DNA of 64,000 nucleotides from Pseudonocardia alaniniphila (GTDB lineage: Bacteria; Actinomycetota; Actinomycetes; Mycobacteriales; Pseudonocardiaceae). The notes under the pieces are model-generated. The model was not told where the DNA came from. It made no database searches and worked only from the letters and a program-made list of their open reading frames with translations. The position numbers and the translations under genes are program-made. Positions within the stretch are counted from its first letter, which is position 1. Each line of letters opens with the position of its first letter. The stretch lies in the NCBI RefSeq assembly GCF_022524485.1, contig NZ_JAKXMK010000041.1:40102-104101 (forward strand), written 5' to 3'. Shown piece after piece: positions 44,761 to 53,876 of the stretch.

Positions 44761-44806
44761 GGTCCTGACTGGCCCCGGCCGGTATCCCTGAAACCACCTC
44801 GTCAAC

Positions 44807-45238
44807 TCACAAGTGCGACATCGGGAATCCGGGAGATCGAGGAGAGGAGATGACGCCGGTGAGCGCCCGGCGTAGATCGGCGAGATGTCCGTGCTCGATC
44901 TCGATCGTCCGGGCTAGACCGCACTCGGCGTTGCTGGCGTCGACCATGTAGGCCCGACCCGGCCCGGTGAGGACGATCTCGTTGCCTTCCTGTCGCGCCG
45001 ACCACGCCGCGGCCGCGACGTCGCCAACCGTCGCAAGCGCCGCACGTTCTGAAAGTTCCTCGATCGCGGTAGACAGGGCGGGGGCGAGGTCGAGCCGGAT
45101 CGTGATCGCGACGGTGCCGCCGTGTCGCCGCGCCACGAACGGAGCGGCCTCACAACCGAGGGTTAAACAGCTCCACTCCGGGTGAACCTCCACCCGCCAC
45201 GGCGCCGTGGCGGCGGACGGCCTCAGAACCAGTCCCAC
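44807..45238 (-). CDS. hypothetical protein
   Basis: A 143-residue reading frame with coding-like composition (IRLDLAPALSTAIEELSERAALATVGDVAAAAWSARQEGNEIVLTGPGRAYMVDASNAECGLAR). No family recognised and no strong start signal. Being among gene remnants, it may itself be partial. Confidence 0.35.
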   Translation of the reverse strand: MGLVLRPSAATAPWRVEVHPEWSCLTLGCEAAPFVARRHGGTVAITIRLDLAPALSTAIEELSERAALATVGDVAAAAWSARQEGNEIVLTGPGRAYMVDASNAECGLARTIEIEHGHLADLRRALTGVISSPRSPGFPMSHL

Positions 45239-45394
45239 CCGGCGTCTCCCTCGTCTCGAAGAACCTGTGACCGTGCGTGCGGCGGGTCACGTCCTGCCCC
45301 ATCGGTGCAGCGATGCCGATGCCTGCCGTGCGCCCGGTGCCGACTTCGCGCGGCTGCCTCGACTGTTGCTCGCCGACGAAGGTCGGGGGACGAC

Positions 45395-45673
45395 TCACAG
45401 TGATCCCGGGTCGGGGAGAGGCGGAGCGCCCTCCGTCGCCGGATCGGTCGGCCCCCACTCCGTCAGCGTGCGGCTGAGCCGGCGTGCTCTGTGCCAGAGA
45501 GCTGGGCGAGGAACTGATGGGCACTTGGCTCGCTCGGAGCCTTCGTACATCACCTGCTCGAAGAAGCCGGCAATGTCGTCGAAGCCACCGTTCTTGGCAT
45601 CGCGCACGTACTGGCCGTAGTCATGGCCGGCCTTGAGTGGGTGGTACTGCACGGATACCAGGTCGTAGAACAC
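45395..45673 (-). pseudogene. conserved small protein, truncated by frameshift
   Basis: Starts MFYDLVSVQYHPLKAGHDYGQYVRDAKNGGFDDIAGFFEQVMYEGSERAK, a pattern seen in small actinobacterial proteins of about 65-70 residues near stress genes. The natural ending (a short basic helix) is replaced by a Pro/Arg-rich out-of-frame tail. Function unknown. Confidence 0.45.
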
Positions 45674-45674
45674 G

Positions 45675-46011
45675 TCGCTGAATCCTGTTTCACCGGCTTG
45701 CCATTGTGATCACTGCTCCCAGGTGTTCGTCCTGAGATGCGGCTACCCCGTGGACGGTGTCGCCATGCGGACTCGACCGGCTCCGACCCACCCTCGTTGC
45801 TTCTCGCCCGCCCGGGTGTCGGACGGGCAAAGAGCGGCACCGTTCCTCCCGGGTGCCTGCCCGAAGCTGTGCTCCGTGTCTGATGCAATCGCCAGCTTGT
45901 ACGGCAGGGAGTCTGTAGCTACCATTGGAGCTATCCGGAGTGGTCCTTGCCGATCCGGCATAGCTCCGGTGCATCGCCGCCTGTTGTCGATCACGAAAGG
46001 AGTGGCCTGCG
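45675..46011. other. upstream region of hsp20, no gene seen
   Basis: Probably contains the hsp20 promoter. I see no clear HspR/HAIR or CIRCE element. Confidence 0.4.
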
Positions 46012-46452
46012 ATGCTGATGCGCACCGACCCGTTCCGTCAGCTGGACCGGCTGAGCCAGCAGCTGTTGAGCAACACCCCGGGAACCTGGTCTCGTCCTAC
46101 CGCGATGCCGATGGACGCCTACCGCGACGGCGAGCAGTTCGTGGTCAGCTTCGATCTGCCCGGAGTCAAACCGGATGCGATCGAGCTGGATGTGGAGCGC
46201 AACGTGCTGACCGTGACTGCTGAGCGGCCCCCCGTTGCGACCGGCGAGCACGTGGAAATGCAGGTGGCCGAGCGACCGCACGGGGTCTTCTCCCGCCAGC
46301 TGTTTCTCGGCGACACCCTCGACGCCGACCGCATCGACGCGTCCTACGACGCCGGCGTACTCACCCTGCGGATTCCGATCGCCGAGAGGGCGAAGCCCCG
46401 CAAGATCACCATCACCAGCGCCGACACTGAGACCAAGCAGATCAACGTCTGA
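46012..46452 (+). CDS. Hsp20 / alpha-crystallin small heat-shock protein
   Basis: A 146-residue sHSP. RBS AAAGGAG precedes ATG 46012. The alpha-crystallin domain spans ~35-140: MDAYRDGEQFVVSFDLPGVKPDAIELDVERNVLTVTAER, GVFSRQLFLGD, and the signature YDAGVLTLRIPIAERAKPRKI. It holds unfolding proteins in a refoldable state during stress. Confidence 0.93.
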   Translation: MLMRTDPFRQLDRLSQQLLSNTPGTWSRPTAMPMDAYRDGEQFVVSFDLPGVKPDAIELDVERNVLTVTAERPPVATGEHVEMQVAERPHGVFSRQLFLGDTLDADRIDASYDAGVLTLRIPIAERAKPRKITITSADTETKQINV

Positions 46453-46799
46453 ACGTTGCTGCATCACACCGGCGCGGTCCCCACGGACCTGTCTGTGGGA
46501 ATGGCGAGCTGTTGCAGGTCCGGCCACCGGGTGGTGCGCGGCCTGCCGTCCGGGCGATCGGGCCTGACAGCACGGCCCGCGCCTTTCGCAGCCAGGTACT
46601 GGGCGCGTACGGCAGCGGGGAGGAGCGATATCGACACACTGCGAGGTTCAGCGAGGTAGTTGGCGGTCCGGGTTCGTCACCGCAGCGGTCGGACAGAAGG
46701 CAGGCGTCGGCTCGTGTGACCCAGGCGCTGACGCAACCCCGAGCGTCCTCACGCGCGCCCGCAGGTGACGGGCCCGGCCCGCCACTACCTCGCCGGGAC
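46453..46799. other. non-coding debris next to ISAs1 remnant
   Basis: Minus-strand frames are open but do not match the transposase continuation. No gene supported. Confidence 0.3.
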
Positions 46800-47290
46800 C
46801 GAATCGGTTTGGCGGGCTCCGCGGGCGGTCTTGCCGTCCACCGCGATCGCCTGCCCCGGCCCGGTGCTGGTCGGCCCGGTGCCGGTAGGGGCGATAACTC
46901 GTCGGGCGAGCCAGCCGCTGACCGCGGTGTCCAGCTCGTCGGCGTCCACGCGCTGCAGGACCCGCCGGAACGTCGACTCGCTCGGCGCCGGCGTCCGATG
47001 CCCAACCGAAGCCGCACCGAGACCGGCAGGTCATGGGCCCACTCCGCGATCACGACGTAGGAGCGGGCCCCGCCCAGCACCGCGTACACCGCCGCCGAGA
47101 GCACCGTCACCAGCCGGTGGCGCACCCCTCGGGACTTGCGCGGATCAGTCACTGCACCCAGCACGACCAGAAGTTCTTCATCGGCTGGGTCGAGGGCCGG
47201 GGCATTCGCCGGGTCGATTCTGGTGTCGCTGCAGCCAGCGAGCACAGCGATCGGGGAGGATGGGCATGCGGACACGGCGGTACTGCAGGT
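46800..47290 (-). pseudogene. ISAs1-family transposase, N-terminal part, frameshifted
   Basis: LLVVLGAVTDPRKSRGVRHRLVTVLSAAVYAVLGGARSYVVIAEWAHDLP is the ISAs1 N-terminus. A shifted frame then gives STFRRVLQRVDADELDTAV and AIAVDGKTARGA, which includes the first catalytic Asp region. The remaining two thirds of the transposase are missing. Confidence 0.75.
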
Positions 47291-47407
47291 GATCAAGCAG
47301 GCGTCGGAACCCGCGATGATCACCCACACGGCCGTGTTCGCCCTACACCATCACCGGCCTGTCACCGCTCGACACGCTGCTCAGCACGACCCTTCCGGGG
47401 CCCTGCC
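47291..47407 (+). repeat. 117-bp direct repeat, copy 1 (ISAs1 end)
   Basis: Lies upstream of the ISAs1 transposase start. About 80% identical, without gaps, to 48441-48557. Both begin with G(A/G)TCAAGCAGGCGT and end GGGGCCCTGCC. Confidence 0.7.
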
Positions 47408-47503
47408 GTCCGGCGCGACCTTGCCGGGCCCTGGGGGCTGTCATGCTGTTCATGAGCAAATAGCTCGGTGTCGTTTGGGTAGGTCTGGGCTTAGGTTCGG
47501 GCG

Positions 47504-48100
47504 GTGGCGAACGAACTGACCATTCCGCTCCTGCCTTGTCCATCCATCGACGAGATCGCGTCGTTCTACGAGATGCTCGGCTTCGAGGTCACCTATCGGC
47601 AGACGCGGCCGAACCCGCACGTCGCGGTGCGACGGGAAGACATCAATCTGCACTTCTTCGGGATGGACGAGTACGACCCGGCGCAGTCGTACAGCTCGTG
47701 CCTGGTCATCGTGGCGGACACCAGCGAGCTGTTCGAGGCTTTCGCGGCGGGGATGCGGTCCGTGCACGGAAAGCTGCTCCTCTCCGGCATCCCGCGCATG
47801 ACCCGGCCGCGGCTGCGCAACGACCGCTACACCGGGTTCACCGTCGTCGATCCGGGCGGCAACTGGATCCGGATCCACAAGGCCACCACGGAACCCGAAG
47901 CGCAGACCAAGCTCGCCAAAGCCCTGGAGAACGCCGCGAGGCAGGCGGATGCGCGCGGCGACGAACGCCAGGGGCTGAAGATCCTGGAAGGCGCGTTGAA
48001 GCGGGCGACCGGCGACGAACCGGAGTTTCAGGCGGTGCGGGAGTACCGCGACGAGCTCGTCGAACGGATCACGGGGTCTGAGCCACGTCCAGACGCTTGA
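47504..48100 (+). CDS. VOC-family (glyoxalase/bleomycin-resistance-like) protein
   Basis: A 198-residue protein starting at GTG 47504. The first ~125 residues form a VOC fold: TIPLLPCPSIDEIASFYEMLGFEVTYRQTRPNPHVAVRREDINLHFFG and RYTGFTVVDPGGNWIRI. The C-terminal ~60 residues are helical (LAKALENAARQADARGDERQGLKILEGAL). Members bind drugs or modify small molecules; substrate unknown. It lies between two copies of the ISAs1-end repeat. Confidence 0.8.
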   Translation: MANELTIPLLPCPSIDEIASFYEMLGFEVTYRQTRPNPHVAVRREDINLHFFGMDEYDPAQSYSSCLVIVADTSELFEAFAAGMRSVHGKLLLSGIPRMTRPRLRNDRYTGFTVVDPGGNWIRIHKATTEPEAQTKLAKALENAARQADARGDERQGLKILEGALKRATGDEPEFQAVREYRDELVERITGSEPRPDA

Positions 48101-48300
48101 GCGCGGCCCTGACCACCTCGGGGTGGTAGGTCGTCCGGAACGGGGGGAGCGAGGCGCGCAGGAAGCCGCCGTAGCGGGTCGTGGCCGGCCTCGGATCCAG
48201 GACGGCCGCGACGCCCTTGTCCGACATCGACCGCAGCGACCGCCCAGCGCCCTGGGCCAGCAGCAGCGCCGCGTGGGTCGCCGCGAGCGTCAGGAGCCGT
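48069..48300 (-). pseudogene. DinG-family helicase, C-terminal fragment
   Basis: THAALLLAQGAGRSLRSMSDKGVAAVLDPRPATTRYGGFLRASLPPFRTTYHPEVVRAALKRLD is the C-terminal helicase motif region (QGAGR, DPR) of DinG/XPD-type helicases. Upstream sequence does not continue the gene. Confidence 0.8.
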
Positions 48301-48440
48301 TGCCTCCCCTGAATGCGCAGCGCGACGCCGGGGCCAGGCGGGCGTGCGGAAACCTGATACCCGCAGTCGCCCCGGTCCGGTGATCGCGCATAGTTGCAGG
48401 GTGCGGGTCTCGGTCCGGACCTGCCTGCGTCCGCGGGCCT

Positions 48441-48557
48441 GGTCAAGCAGGCGTAGGAACCCGCGATGATCACCGAGGCGGCCGTGTCCGCCCTACATCA
48501 TCACCGGCGTGTCTCCGCTCCGAACGCCGTTCGCCGCGACTTTGCCGGGGCCCTGCC
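48441..48557 (+). repeat. 117-bp direct repeat, copy 2 (solo ISAs1 end)
   Basis: Second copy, 1,150 bp from the first, without an adjacent transposase. Confidence 0.7.
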
Positions 48558-48740
48558 TCGGGATCCGGACCGATGTACTGGTGAGAAGTTTCTGGAGTCA
48601 ATCAGGTATCAGGCGTCAGCTATCAGCGTCATCGAGGACGGGGTTGTTGTTCAACGGATATCGAACCGCGAAGTTGATCTGTTCGTCTGAGCGGGTTGGC
48701 ACCCGCTGCGATCCTCGGATGTCGCCGTCCGATCGGCCAT

Positions 48741-48765
48741 GTTTGACGGGCGCGTTCAGGGGGAC
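48741..48765 (+). promoter_or_regulatory. SigB/F-type promoter candidate
   Basis: GTTT-N15-GGGGAC upstream of the QDPHYGED gene at 48797. The same arrangement (GTTT-N15-GGGGAT) precedes its paralogue at 55979. Confidence 0.5.
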
Positions 48766-48796
48766 CCTTTGCCACTTGGCAAGGAGGATGAGAGGG

Positions 48797-48961
48797 ATGG
48801 CAGAGAAGCAGGATCCACACTACGGTGAGGATTCGGGCCAAGATCCACACTACGGCGAGGATGGCGATCCGGGCGCAGCCGAGGAAAACCGCGAGAGCCG
48901 TGCTGGGGATTCCGCTGAGGACGCTGACGATGATAAGGCAACCAAGGCCCATGGCGGCTGA
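48797..48961 (+). CDS. small acidic QDPHYGED-repeat protein, copy 1
   Basis: A 54-residue protein beginning MAEKQDPHYGED and immediately repeating the unit (SGQDPHYGED). The rest is very acidic and ends DDDKATKAHGG. AAGGAGG at 48781-48787 fits this ATG rather than the ATG at 48788. A paralogue at 55979 shares the first ~22 residues, the upstream region and the downstream flank. Probably a disordered stress protein; no known family recognised. Confidence 0.75.
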   Translation: MAEKQDPHYGEDSGQDPHYGEDGDPGAAEENRESRAGDSAEDADDDKATKAHGG

Positions 48962-49072
48962 CCCAACTGAATGATCGATCACTGATGCCGACGGGTAGAC
49001 ACACGTCGTCGACATGATTGAGGCCTCGATGATCATCTGGCGTTTCTTCGCGCCGCGCGCCATGGGGTGCCA

Positions 49073-51026
49073 ATGACTGTCAGTGCGGGCGTCGATGTGG
49101 GTGGCACCTTCACCGACGTCGTTGTGCACGCGGAGGGACATCGGCCGCGCGCGGTCAAGGTGCCGACGACGCCGGGGAACCAGGCCGAGGGCGTCGAGAA
49201 TGGGGTGCGCGAAGGACGGCCGGATGGCGACGTCGAGCTGCTGCCTCACGGCACCACGACGGCGACGAACGCCGTGCTCGAGCGCCGGATCGCCCGCACG
49301 GTCTTCGTCACCACCGATGGGTTCGGCGATGTCTTGGAGATCGGCCGGCAGGACCGTCCGGCCCTGTATGACCTGTCGGTGGTTCGGCCCGAGCCACTCG
49401 TGCCTCGTGAGTGCGTCGTGACGGTCGTTGAGCGGATGGGTCCTGACGGCGAACCGGTCGTCGATCTCACTGGTGACGAGATCGAGCGCGTTGTCACGGA
49501 GGTGAAGGAGCTCGAGCCCGAGTCGATCGCGGTGAGCTTGCTGTTCGCCTACGCGGACCCGGCGCACGAACGCAGGCTGTGCGATGCGCTGGAGCGGCTC
49601 GAGGTGCCGGTCACGCGCTCCAGCGCTTTGCTGTCCGAGCTCCGCGAGTTCGAGCGGGCATCCACCTGTGTGCTCAACGCCGCGGTGGAGCGCTGTGATG
49701 CGCCGATATCTGGCCAACCTCACCGAACGGCTGCCCGATCCGACGATCACGGTGATGACCTCCGGCGGCGGCACCGCCGGCGTCGACCACGCCGCCGCAG
49801 CGCCGGTGCACACCCTGCTGTCCGGGCCGGCGGCCGGTGTGGTCGCCGCGGGGGCGGTGGCCCGCTCGGCGGGGTTCGACGACGCGATCGCGTTCGACAT
49901 GGGTGGCACCTCCAGCGATGTATGCCTCATACGCGGCGGTGTGCCGGAGGTGTCGACGTCGTCCCGCATCGCGGGGTTGCCCTTCCGCACCCCGGCGGTC
50001 GGGATCCACTCGGTCGGAGCGGGCGGCGGGTCGATCGCTTGGATCGACGCGGGCGGTGCACTGCGGGTAGGGCCCCGTTCCGCGGGGGCCGACCCGGGGC
50101 CGGCCTGTTACGGCCGGGGCGGGGAGGATCCGACCGTCACCGACGCGCACAGCGCGCTGGGGCATCTCGACCCGAACCGCGAACTCGGTGGCGGCCTGCG
50201 GCTTGACGTGGACGCCGCGCAAAGGGCGCTGGACACCCTGCCCGCCTCCGCTGGCGGTGCGCACGGCGTGCTCACTGTGGTCCGCGCGACCATGGCCCGT
50301 GCGCTGCGGACAGTGAGCACCGAACGGGGCATCGACCCCTCCCGGCTGGCGATGGTCGCTTACGGAGGCGCCGGGCCGTTGCACGCCACCGCATTGGCAG
50401 GGGAGCTGGGCTGCACGGCAGTCGTCGTGCCGCCGGCGCCGGGAGTGCTCAGCGCGCTTGGCCTGCTGCTCGCAAAGCCGCGGTTCGAGGCGTCGCGGAC
50501 GGTGATGGCCGATGTCGGCACGGACCTGTCGGCGGCCTGGGAGGAGCTGACCGAGGCAGCCCGCGCGGAACTGTCCAGCCAGGGCGTGGCGGGCGAGGTG
50601 AGCATCTCCCGGGTCGCCGACGCGCGCTATGCGGGCCAGTCGCACGAGCTGCGGATCACCGTGGACGACGGTGGCGCAGACCTTGCCGAACTGCTGCACG
50701 CAGCGCACGAGGAGGCCTACGGCTACGCCATGCGCGACGAGCGAGTGGATGTGGTGACGCTGCGGGTGGTCGCCACCGCAGCGCCGATCCTCGCCGAGCC
50801 CCCCGGCGACTGGGAGCAGGAGGAACCGGCGGAGGAGCGCAGCCGTGACATCGGAGTCGCAGGCGAGACCGTCGATGCCCGGGTGGTTTCGCGGGCGGCG
50901 CTGCACCCGGGCGACGAGGTGCACGGCCCCGCATTGATCGAGCAGTCCGACACGACGACCTTGCTGGCACCTGACGAACGCGCAGTCGTGGACGACGCGC
51001 TGAACCTGGTGGTGCATCTGTCGTGA
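49073..51026 (+). pseudogene. hyuA: hydantoinase/oxoprolinase A subunit (HyuA), one frameshift
   Basis: Frame 1 from ATG 49073 has the N-terminal ATPase-like start (SAGVDVGGTFTDVVVH), PHGTTTATNAVLERR and ELREFERASTCVLNAAVE; frame 2 picks up at about 49698 with MRRYLANLTERL and runs to 51026 with the core FDMGGTSSDVCLI, GAGGGSIAWID and ADPGPACYGRGG. Joined length (~650 residues) is normal. The +1-type shift at ~49690-49697 makes it either a recent pseudogene, a sequencing error, or two translated halves. Partner of HyuB for ATP-driven ring opening of hydantoins or oxoproline. Confidence 0.85.
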
Positions 51027-52573
51027 GCGGACTTTCTGCCGTCGAGCTGGAGGTCTTCCGGCACGCTATCGCGGGGGTGGCCGAGGAGATGGGGGTGGCG
51101 CTGCGCCGCGCCGCCTACTCCCCGAACATCAAGGAACGCGCGGACTGCTCCGCGGCGGTGTTCGATCCGGACGGCGAGATGGTCGCGCAGGCCGAGCACA
51201 TCCCCGTGCACCTCGGCTCGATGCCGGCCAGCGTCCGCGCCGTGCTCGACGCCTACGGCGAGCTGCTGCCTGGTGACCAGGTGTGCGTCAACGACCCGTA
51301 CATGGGCGGCACCCACCTGCCCGACCTGACGATCGTCGCCGCGGTCGGTGACTCTGACGGCCAGCTGCTCGGCTACGTCGCCAATCGGGCCCATCACGCA
51401 GATGTCGGCGGTGCCGCTCCCGGGTCGATGCCGGCCGGCGCCACCGAGATCGCCATGGAGGGCGTGCGGATCCCGCCGATCCGCATTGCGGATACCGACG
51501 GCGAACGCGAGGACGTCGTGCGGTTGATCGCCGCCAATTCGCGGACGCCGGGGGAGCGGCGCGGGGATCTCCGCGCGCAGTTCGCGGCCAACCATGTCGG
51601 CGCGGCTCGGCTGCGAGAGCTGGCCGAACGGCAGGGCGCGGAACGGTTGCACGAGTCGATGGCCGCGGTGTGCGACTACTCCGACCGCCGCGTGCGGGCG
51701 GCGGTGGCCGATATCCCGGACGGTCGCTACGAACGCTCCGACGTGCTGGAGATCGGCGAGGGGGTGCAGATCCGCGCCACCGTCACCGTCTCCGGGGAAG
51801 AGGTGTCGATCGACTTCGAGGGCAGCGCCCCGCAGATCCCGGTGAACTGCAACGCGGTGTTCGCGGTGACGTTGTCCTCGTCGATGTTCGTCTTCCGCAT
51901 GCTGACCGACCCCGACGCCCCGCCCAACGCCGGCTGCTACCGATCCTTGAAGGTGAGGGCTCCGGAAGGATCGGTGGTGCATGCCCGCTTCCCCGCGCCG
52001 ACCGCCGCCGGCAACGTCGAGACCAGCCAACGGATCGTCGACGTGTTGCTCGGCGCGTTCGCGCAGGCGATCCCGGACCGGGTACCGGCGGCGAGCCAGG
52101 GGACCATGAACAACCTGCTGCTCGGCGCAGGCGGGGACGCGTCGTTCAGCTACTACGAGACCCTCGGCGGCGGGGAGGGCGGCACCCCACACCGGCCGGG
52201 CATGTCCGGGGTGCAGACCGGCATGACGAACACCCAGAACACGCCGGCCGAGGCGATGGAGATCGGTTACCCACTACGCGTGTGGCGCTACGAGCTGCGC
52301 CGCGGCTCCGGCGGGGGCGGAAAGCATCCCGGCGGCGAAGGGCTGATCCGGGAGATCGAAGTGCTCGCCGACTGCGTCCTCACCATCCAGTCCGAACGCC
52401 GCGAACGCGCCCCGTGGGGGATCGGCGGCGGTAAGGACGGTGCGGTGGGGCGGAACATGCGCATTCGCGCCGACGGCACCGAGGAGGAGTTGCCGAGCAA
52501 GGGCACGTGGAACCTGCAATGCGGGGACCGCGTGCGCATTGAAACCCCCGGCGGCGGCGGGTGGGGCGAGTGA
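51023..52573 (+). CDS. hyuB: hydantoinase/oxoprolinase B subunit (HyuB)
   Basis: A 516-residue HyuB: ELEVFRHAIAGVAEEMGVALRRAAYSPNIKERADCSAAVFD, HIPVHLGSMPASV, NDPYMGGTHLPDLTIV, YVANRAHHADVGG and, at the end, GGGKHPGGEGLIREIE and GGGGWG are all family hallmarks. GTG 51023 overlaps the hyuA stop. With HyuA it would form the ATP-dependent hydrolase. The intact hyuB argues that the hyuA shift is recent or an artefact. Confidence 0.92.
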   Translation: MSGLSAVELEVFRHAIAGVAEEMGVALRRAAYSPNIKERADCSAAVFDPDGEMVAQAEHIPVHLGSMPASVRAVLDAYGELLPGDQVCVNDPYMGGTHLPDLTIVAAVGDSDGQLLGYVANRAHHADVGGAAPGSMPAGATEIAMEGVRIPPIRIADTDGEREDVVRLIAANSRTPGERRGDLRAQFAANHVGAARLRELAERQGAERLHESMAAVCDYSDRRVRAAVADIPDGRYERSDVLEIGEGVQIRATVTVSGEEVSIDFEGSAPQIPVNCNAVFAVTLSSSMFVFRMLTDPDAPPNAGCYRSLKVRAPEGSVVHARFPAPTAAGNVETSQRIVDVLLGAFAQAIPDRVPAASQGTMNNLLLGAGGDASFSYYETLGGGEGGTPHRPGMSGVQTGMTNTQNTPAEAMEIGYPLRVWRYELRRGSGGGGKHPGGEGLIREIEVLADCVLTIQSERRERAPWGIGGGKDGAVGRNMRIRADGTEEELPSKGTWNLQCGDRVRIETPGGGGWGE

Positions 52574-52777
52574 CCTCGCCCGCGAGATGGCTCCGTCATA
52601 AGCGCTGAAGGGAGGGCTTCAAGCCCGCCGCAGAAAGGCCGCGCACGGAGCCGGGACGCTGCCGGCGCTGTCTTGATGACCTCGCGTTGGTGCTACTGCA
52701 TTTTGCTGACCGAGCCGTCCGGGTGCACGCGCGCGACGCAGCCCGTCCGGCGCGTGCATCCCGGCATGGATCGGCGA

Positions 52778-53293
52778 TCAGTTAGGCCCGGGAAAGTCGT
52801 TCCGCTCGTCGACGCCCGCCCCCGCAACGGGTTGCTGCGGGCTCCGGCCGACGTCACCGCGCCAGCCGCCCTCCTCGTGGCCCCGGTTCTCGATGAACTG
52901 CTTGAAGTTCTTGAGGTCGCCCTTCGTGCGCTTCTGGATGATGCCGAGCGCGTCGCCTGCTTTCTCGGTGAGCCCCTGCGGCTCGTGGTCGAGCTGCAGC
53001 ATGACGCGCGTATGTGTGTCGTCGAGCCGGTGGAAGGTGACGACACCCGCCTGATGGGTCCCGTCGTCGGTTTTCCATGCGATCCGCTCGTCGGGATGCT
53101 GCTCGGTGATCTCGGCTTCGAATTCTCGCTCGACGCCCGCGATTCGGGTGACCCAGTGCGTCCGCGTCGGCGTCACCTGCTCGATGCGCTCAACGCCGTC
53201 CATGAAGTCGGGGAACGACTCGAACTGCGTCCACTGGTTGTAGGCCGTGCTGGCCGGCACGGCGACGTCGATGCTCTCCTGAATCTTGGTCAT
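52778..53293 (-). CDS. SRPBCC/polyketide-cyclase-like protein, copy 1
   Basis: A 171-residue START/Bet v1-like protein: MTKIQESIDVAVPASTAYNQWTQFESFPDFMDGVERIEQV, THWVTRIAGVEREFEAEITEQHPDERIAWK and RVMLQLDHEP. The tail KGDLKNFKQFIENRGHEEGGWRGDV is typical of stress-associated members. A near-identical paralogue is at 61900. Directly upstream is GCGT-N15-GGGTAC, a SigB/F-type promoter so close to the ATG that the mRNA would be nearly leaderless. Ligand unknown. Confidence 0.88.
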   Translation of the reverse strand: MTKIQESIDVAVPASTAYNQWTQFESFPDFMDGVERIEQVTPTRTHWVTRIAGVEREFEAEITEQHPDERIAWKTDDGTHQAGVVTFHRLDDTHTRVMLQLDHEPQGLTEKAGDALGIIQKRTKGDLKNFKQFIENRGHEEGGWRGDVGRSPQQPVAGAGVDERNDFPGPN

Positions 53294-53302
53294 GCACGGT
53301 AT

Positions 53303-53327
53303 GTACCCAACGTGCTCGCGAGTACGC
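53303..53327 (-). promoter_or_regulatory. SigB/F-type promoter candidate (SRPBCC copy 1)
   Basis: On the minus strand GCGT (53327-53324), 15 bp, GGGTAC (53308-53303), ten bases before the ATG. It fits the SigB consensus GNNT-N14-16-GGGTAC (from the literature). Confidence 0.6.
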
Positions 53328-53346
53328 GTCTTCGGTCATTCGACCG

Positions 53347-53790
53347 GTGGCCGGCACGGGCGACCTCGAGACGGCGCGGCGCAGGAGCCTGCTGCGGCCT
53401 AAGACCGTCGTCCGTCCTCTGCGGCTGTTGCCGTCGGTAGCCGCTCCTCGCAGCGGCAGGGAGTTCACCGTCGGCGTTTGCCAAGATTGGCAGATCGACG
53501 CCACAGCCGAGGTTGCCTGCCTTGTGGCGAACGAGCTGGTCAGAAACGTAGTCGTCCATTGTGGCACGGATTGTGTTCTGATATTGCGGTTGACCGAGCA
53601 GGGGTTGTTCATCGAGGCGCGTGACTACCTCCCGGGGCCCGCTCCCCGTCCCCGGCCGCGCGTCGTCGGAGGACCTCGACGGGGGTTGCACGTGGTAGCG
53701 AACCTGGCTTCCCACTGGGACGTTTCGAACCACGCAGACGGCAAGACGGTATGGGCGCTGCTGCCGGTGAACGCCGACCCCGAGGTCTAA
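53347..53790 (+). CDS. RsbW-like ATP-binding protein (HATPase_c_2), possible anti-sigma factor
   Basis: A 147-residue protein with the Bergerat-fold N box VACLVANELVRNVVVH and a G box in RGLHVVANLASHWDV. It matches the HATPase_c_2 group to which RsbW/SpoIIAB anti-sigma kinases belong, though many actinobacterial members are regulators of other kinds. Start at GTG 53347. Located 4.5 kb from the STAS-sigma fusion gene and divergent from an apparent SigB/F target, so it is a plausible partner. Confidence 0.75.
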   Translation: MAGTGDLETARRRSLLRPKTVVRPLRLLPSVAAPRSGREFTVGVCQDWQIDATAEVACLVANELVRNVVVHCGTDCVLILRLTEQGLFIEARDYLPGPAPRPRPRVVGGPRRGLHVVANLASHWDVSNHADGKTVWALLPVNADPEV

Positions 53791-53876
53791 ACAAGTGAGC
53801 GACGTGAACAGGAATCATTTGTCGTGACTGGCCTCGGGGGCGGCGCAGCGCTGATGCCGTGAAGGCGAACGGGTAT

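Noticed and set aside
45901..46011. HAIR/HspR or CIRCE operator before hsp20
   Set aside because: No inverted repeat matching either consensus could be found.
49674..52192. Two long minus-strand frames opposite hyuA and hyuB
   Set aside because: Shadow composition; HyuA and HyuB motifs are on the plus strand.
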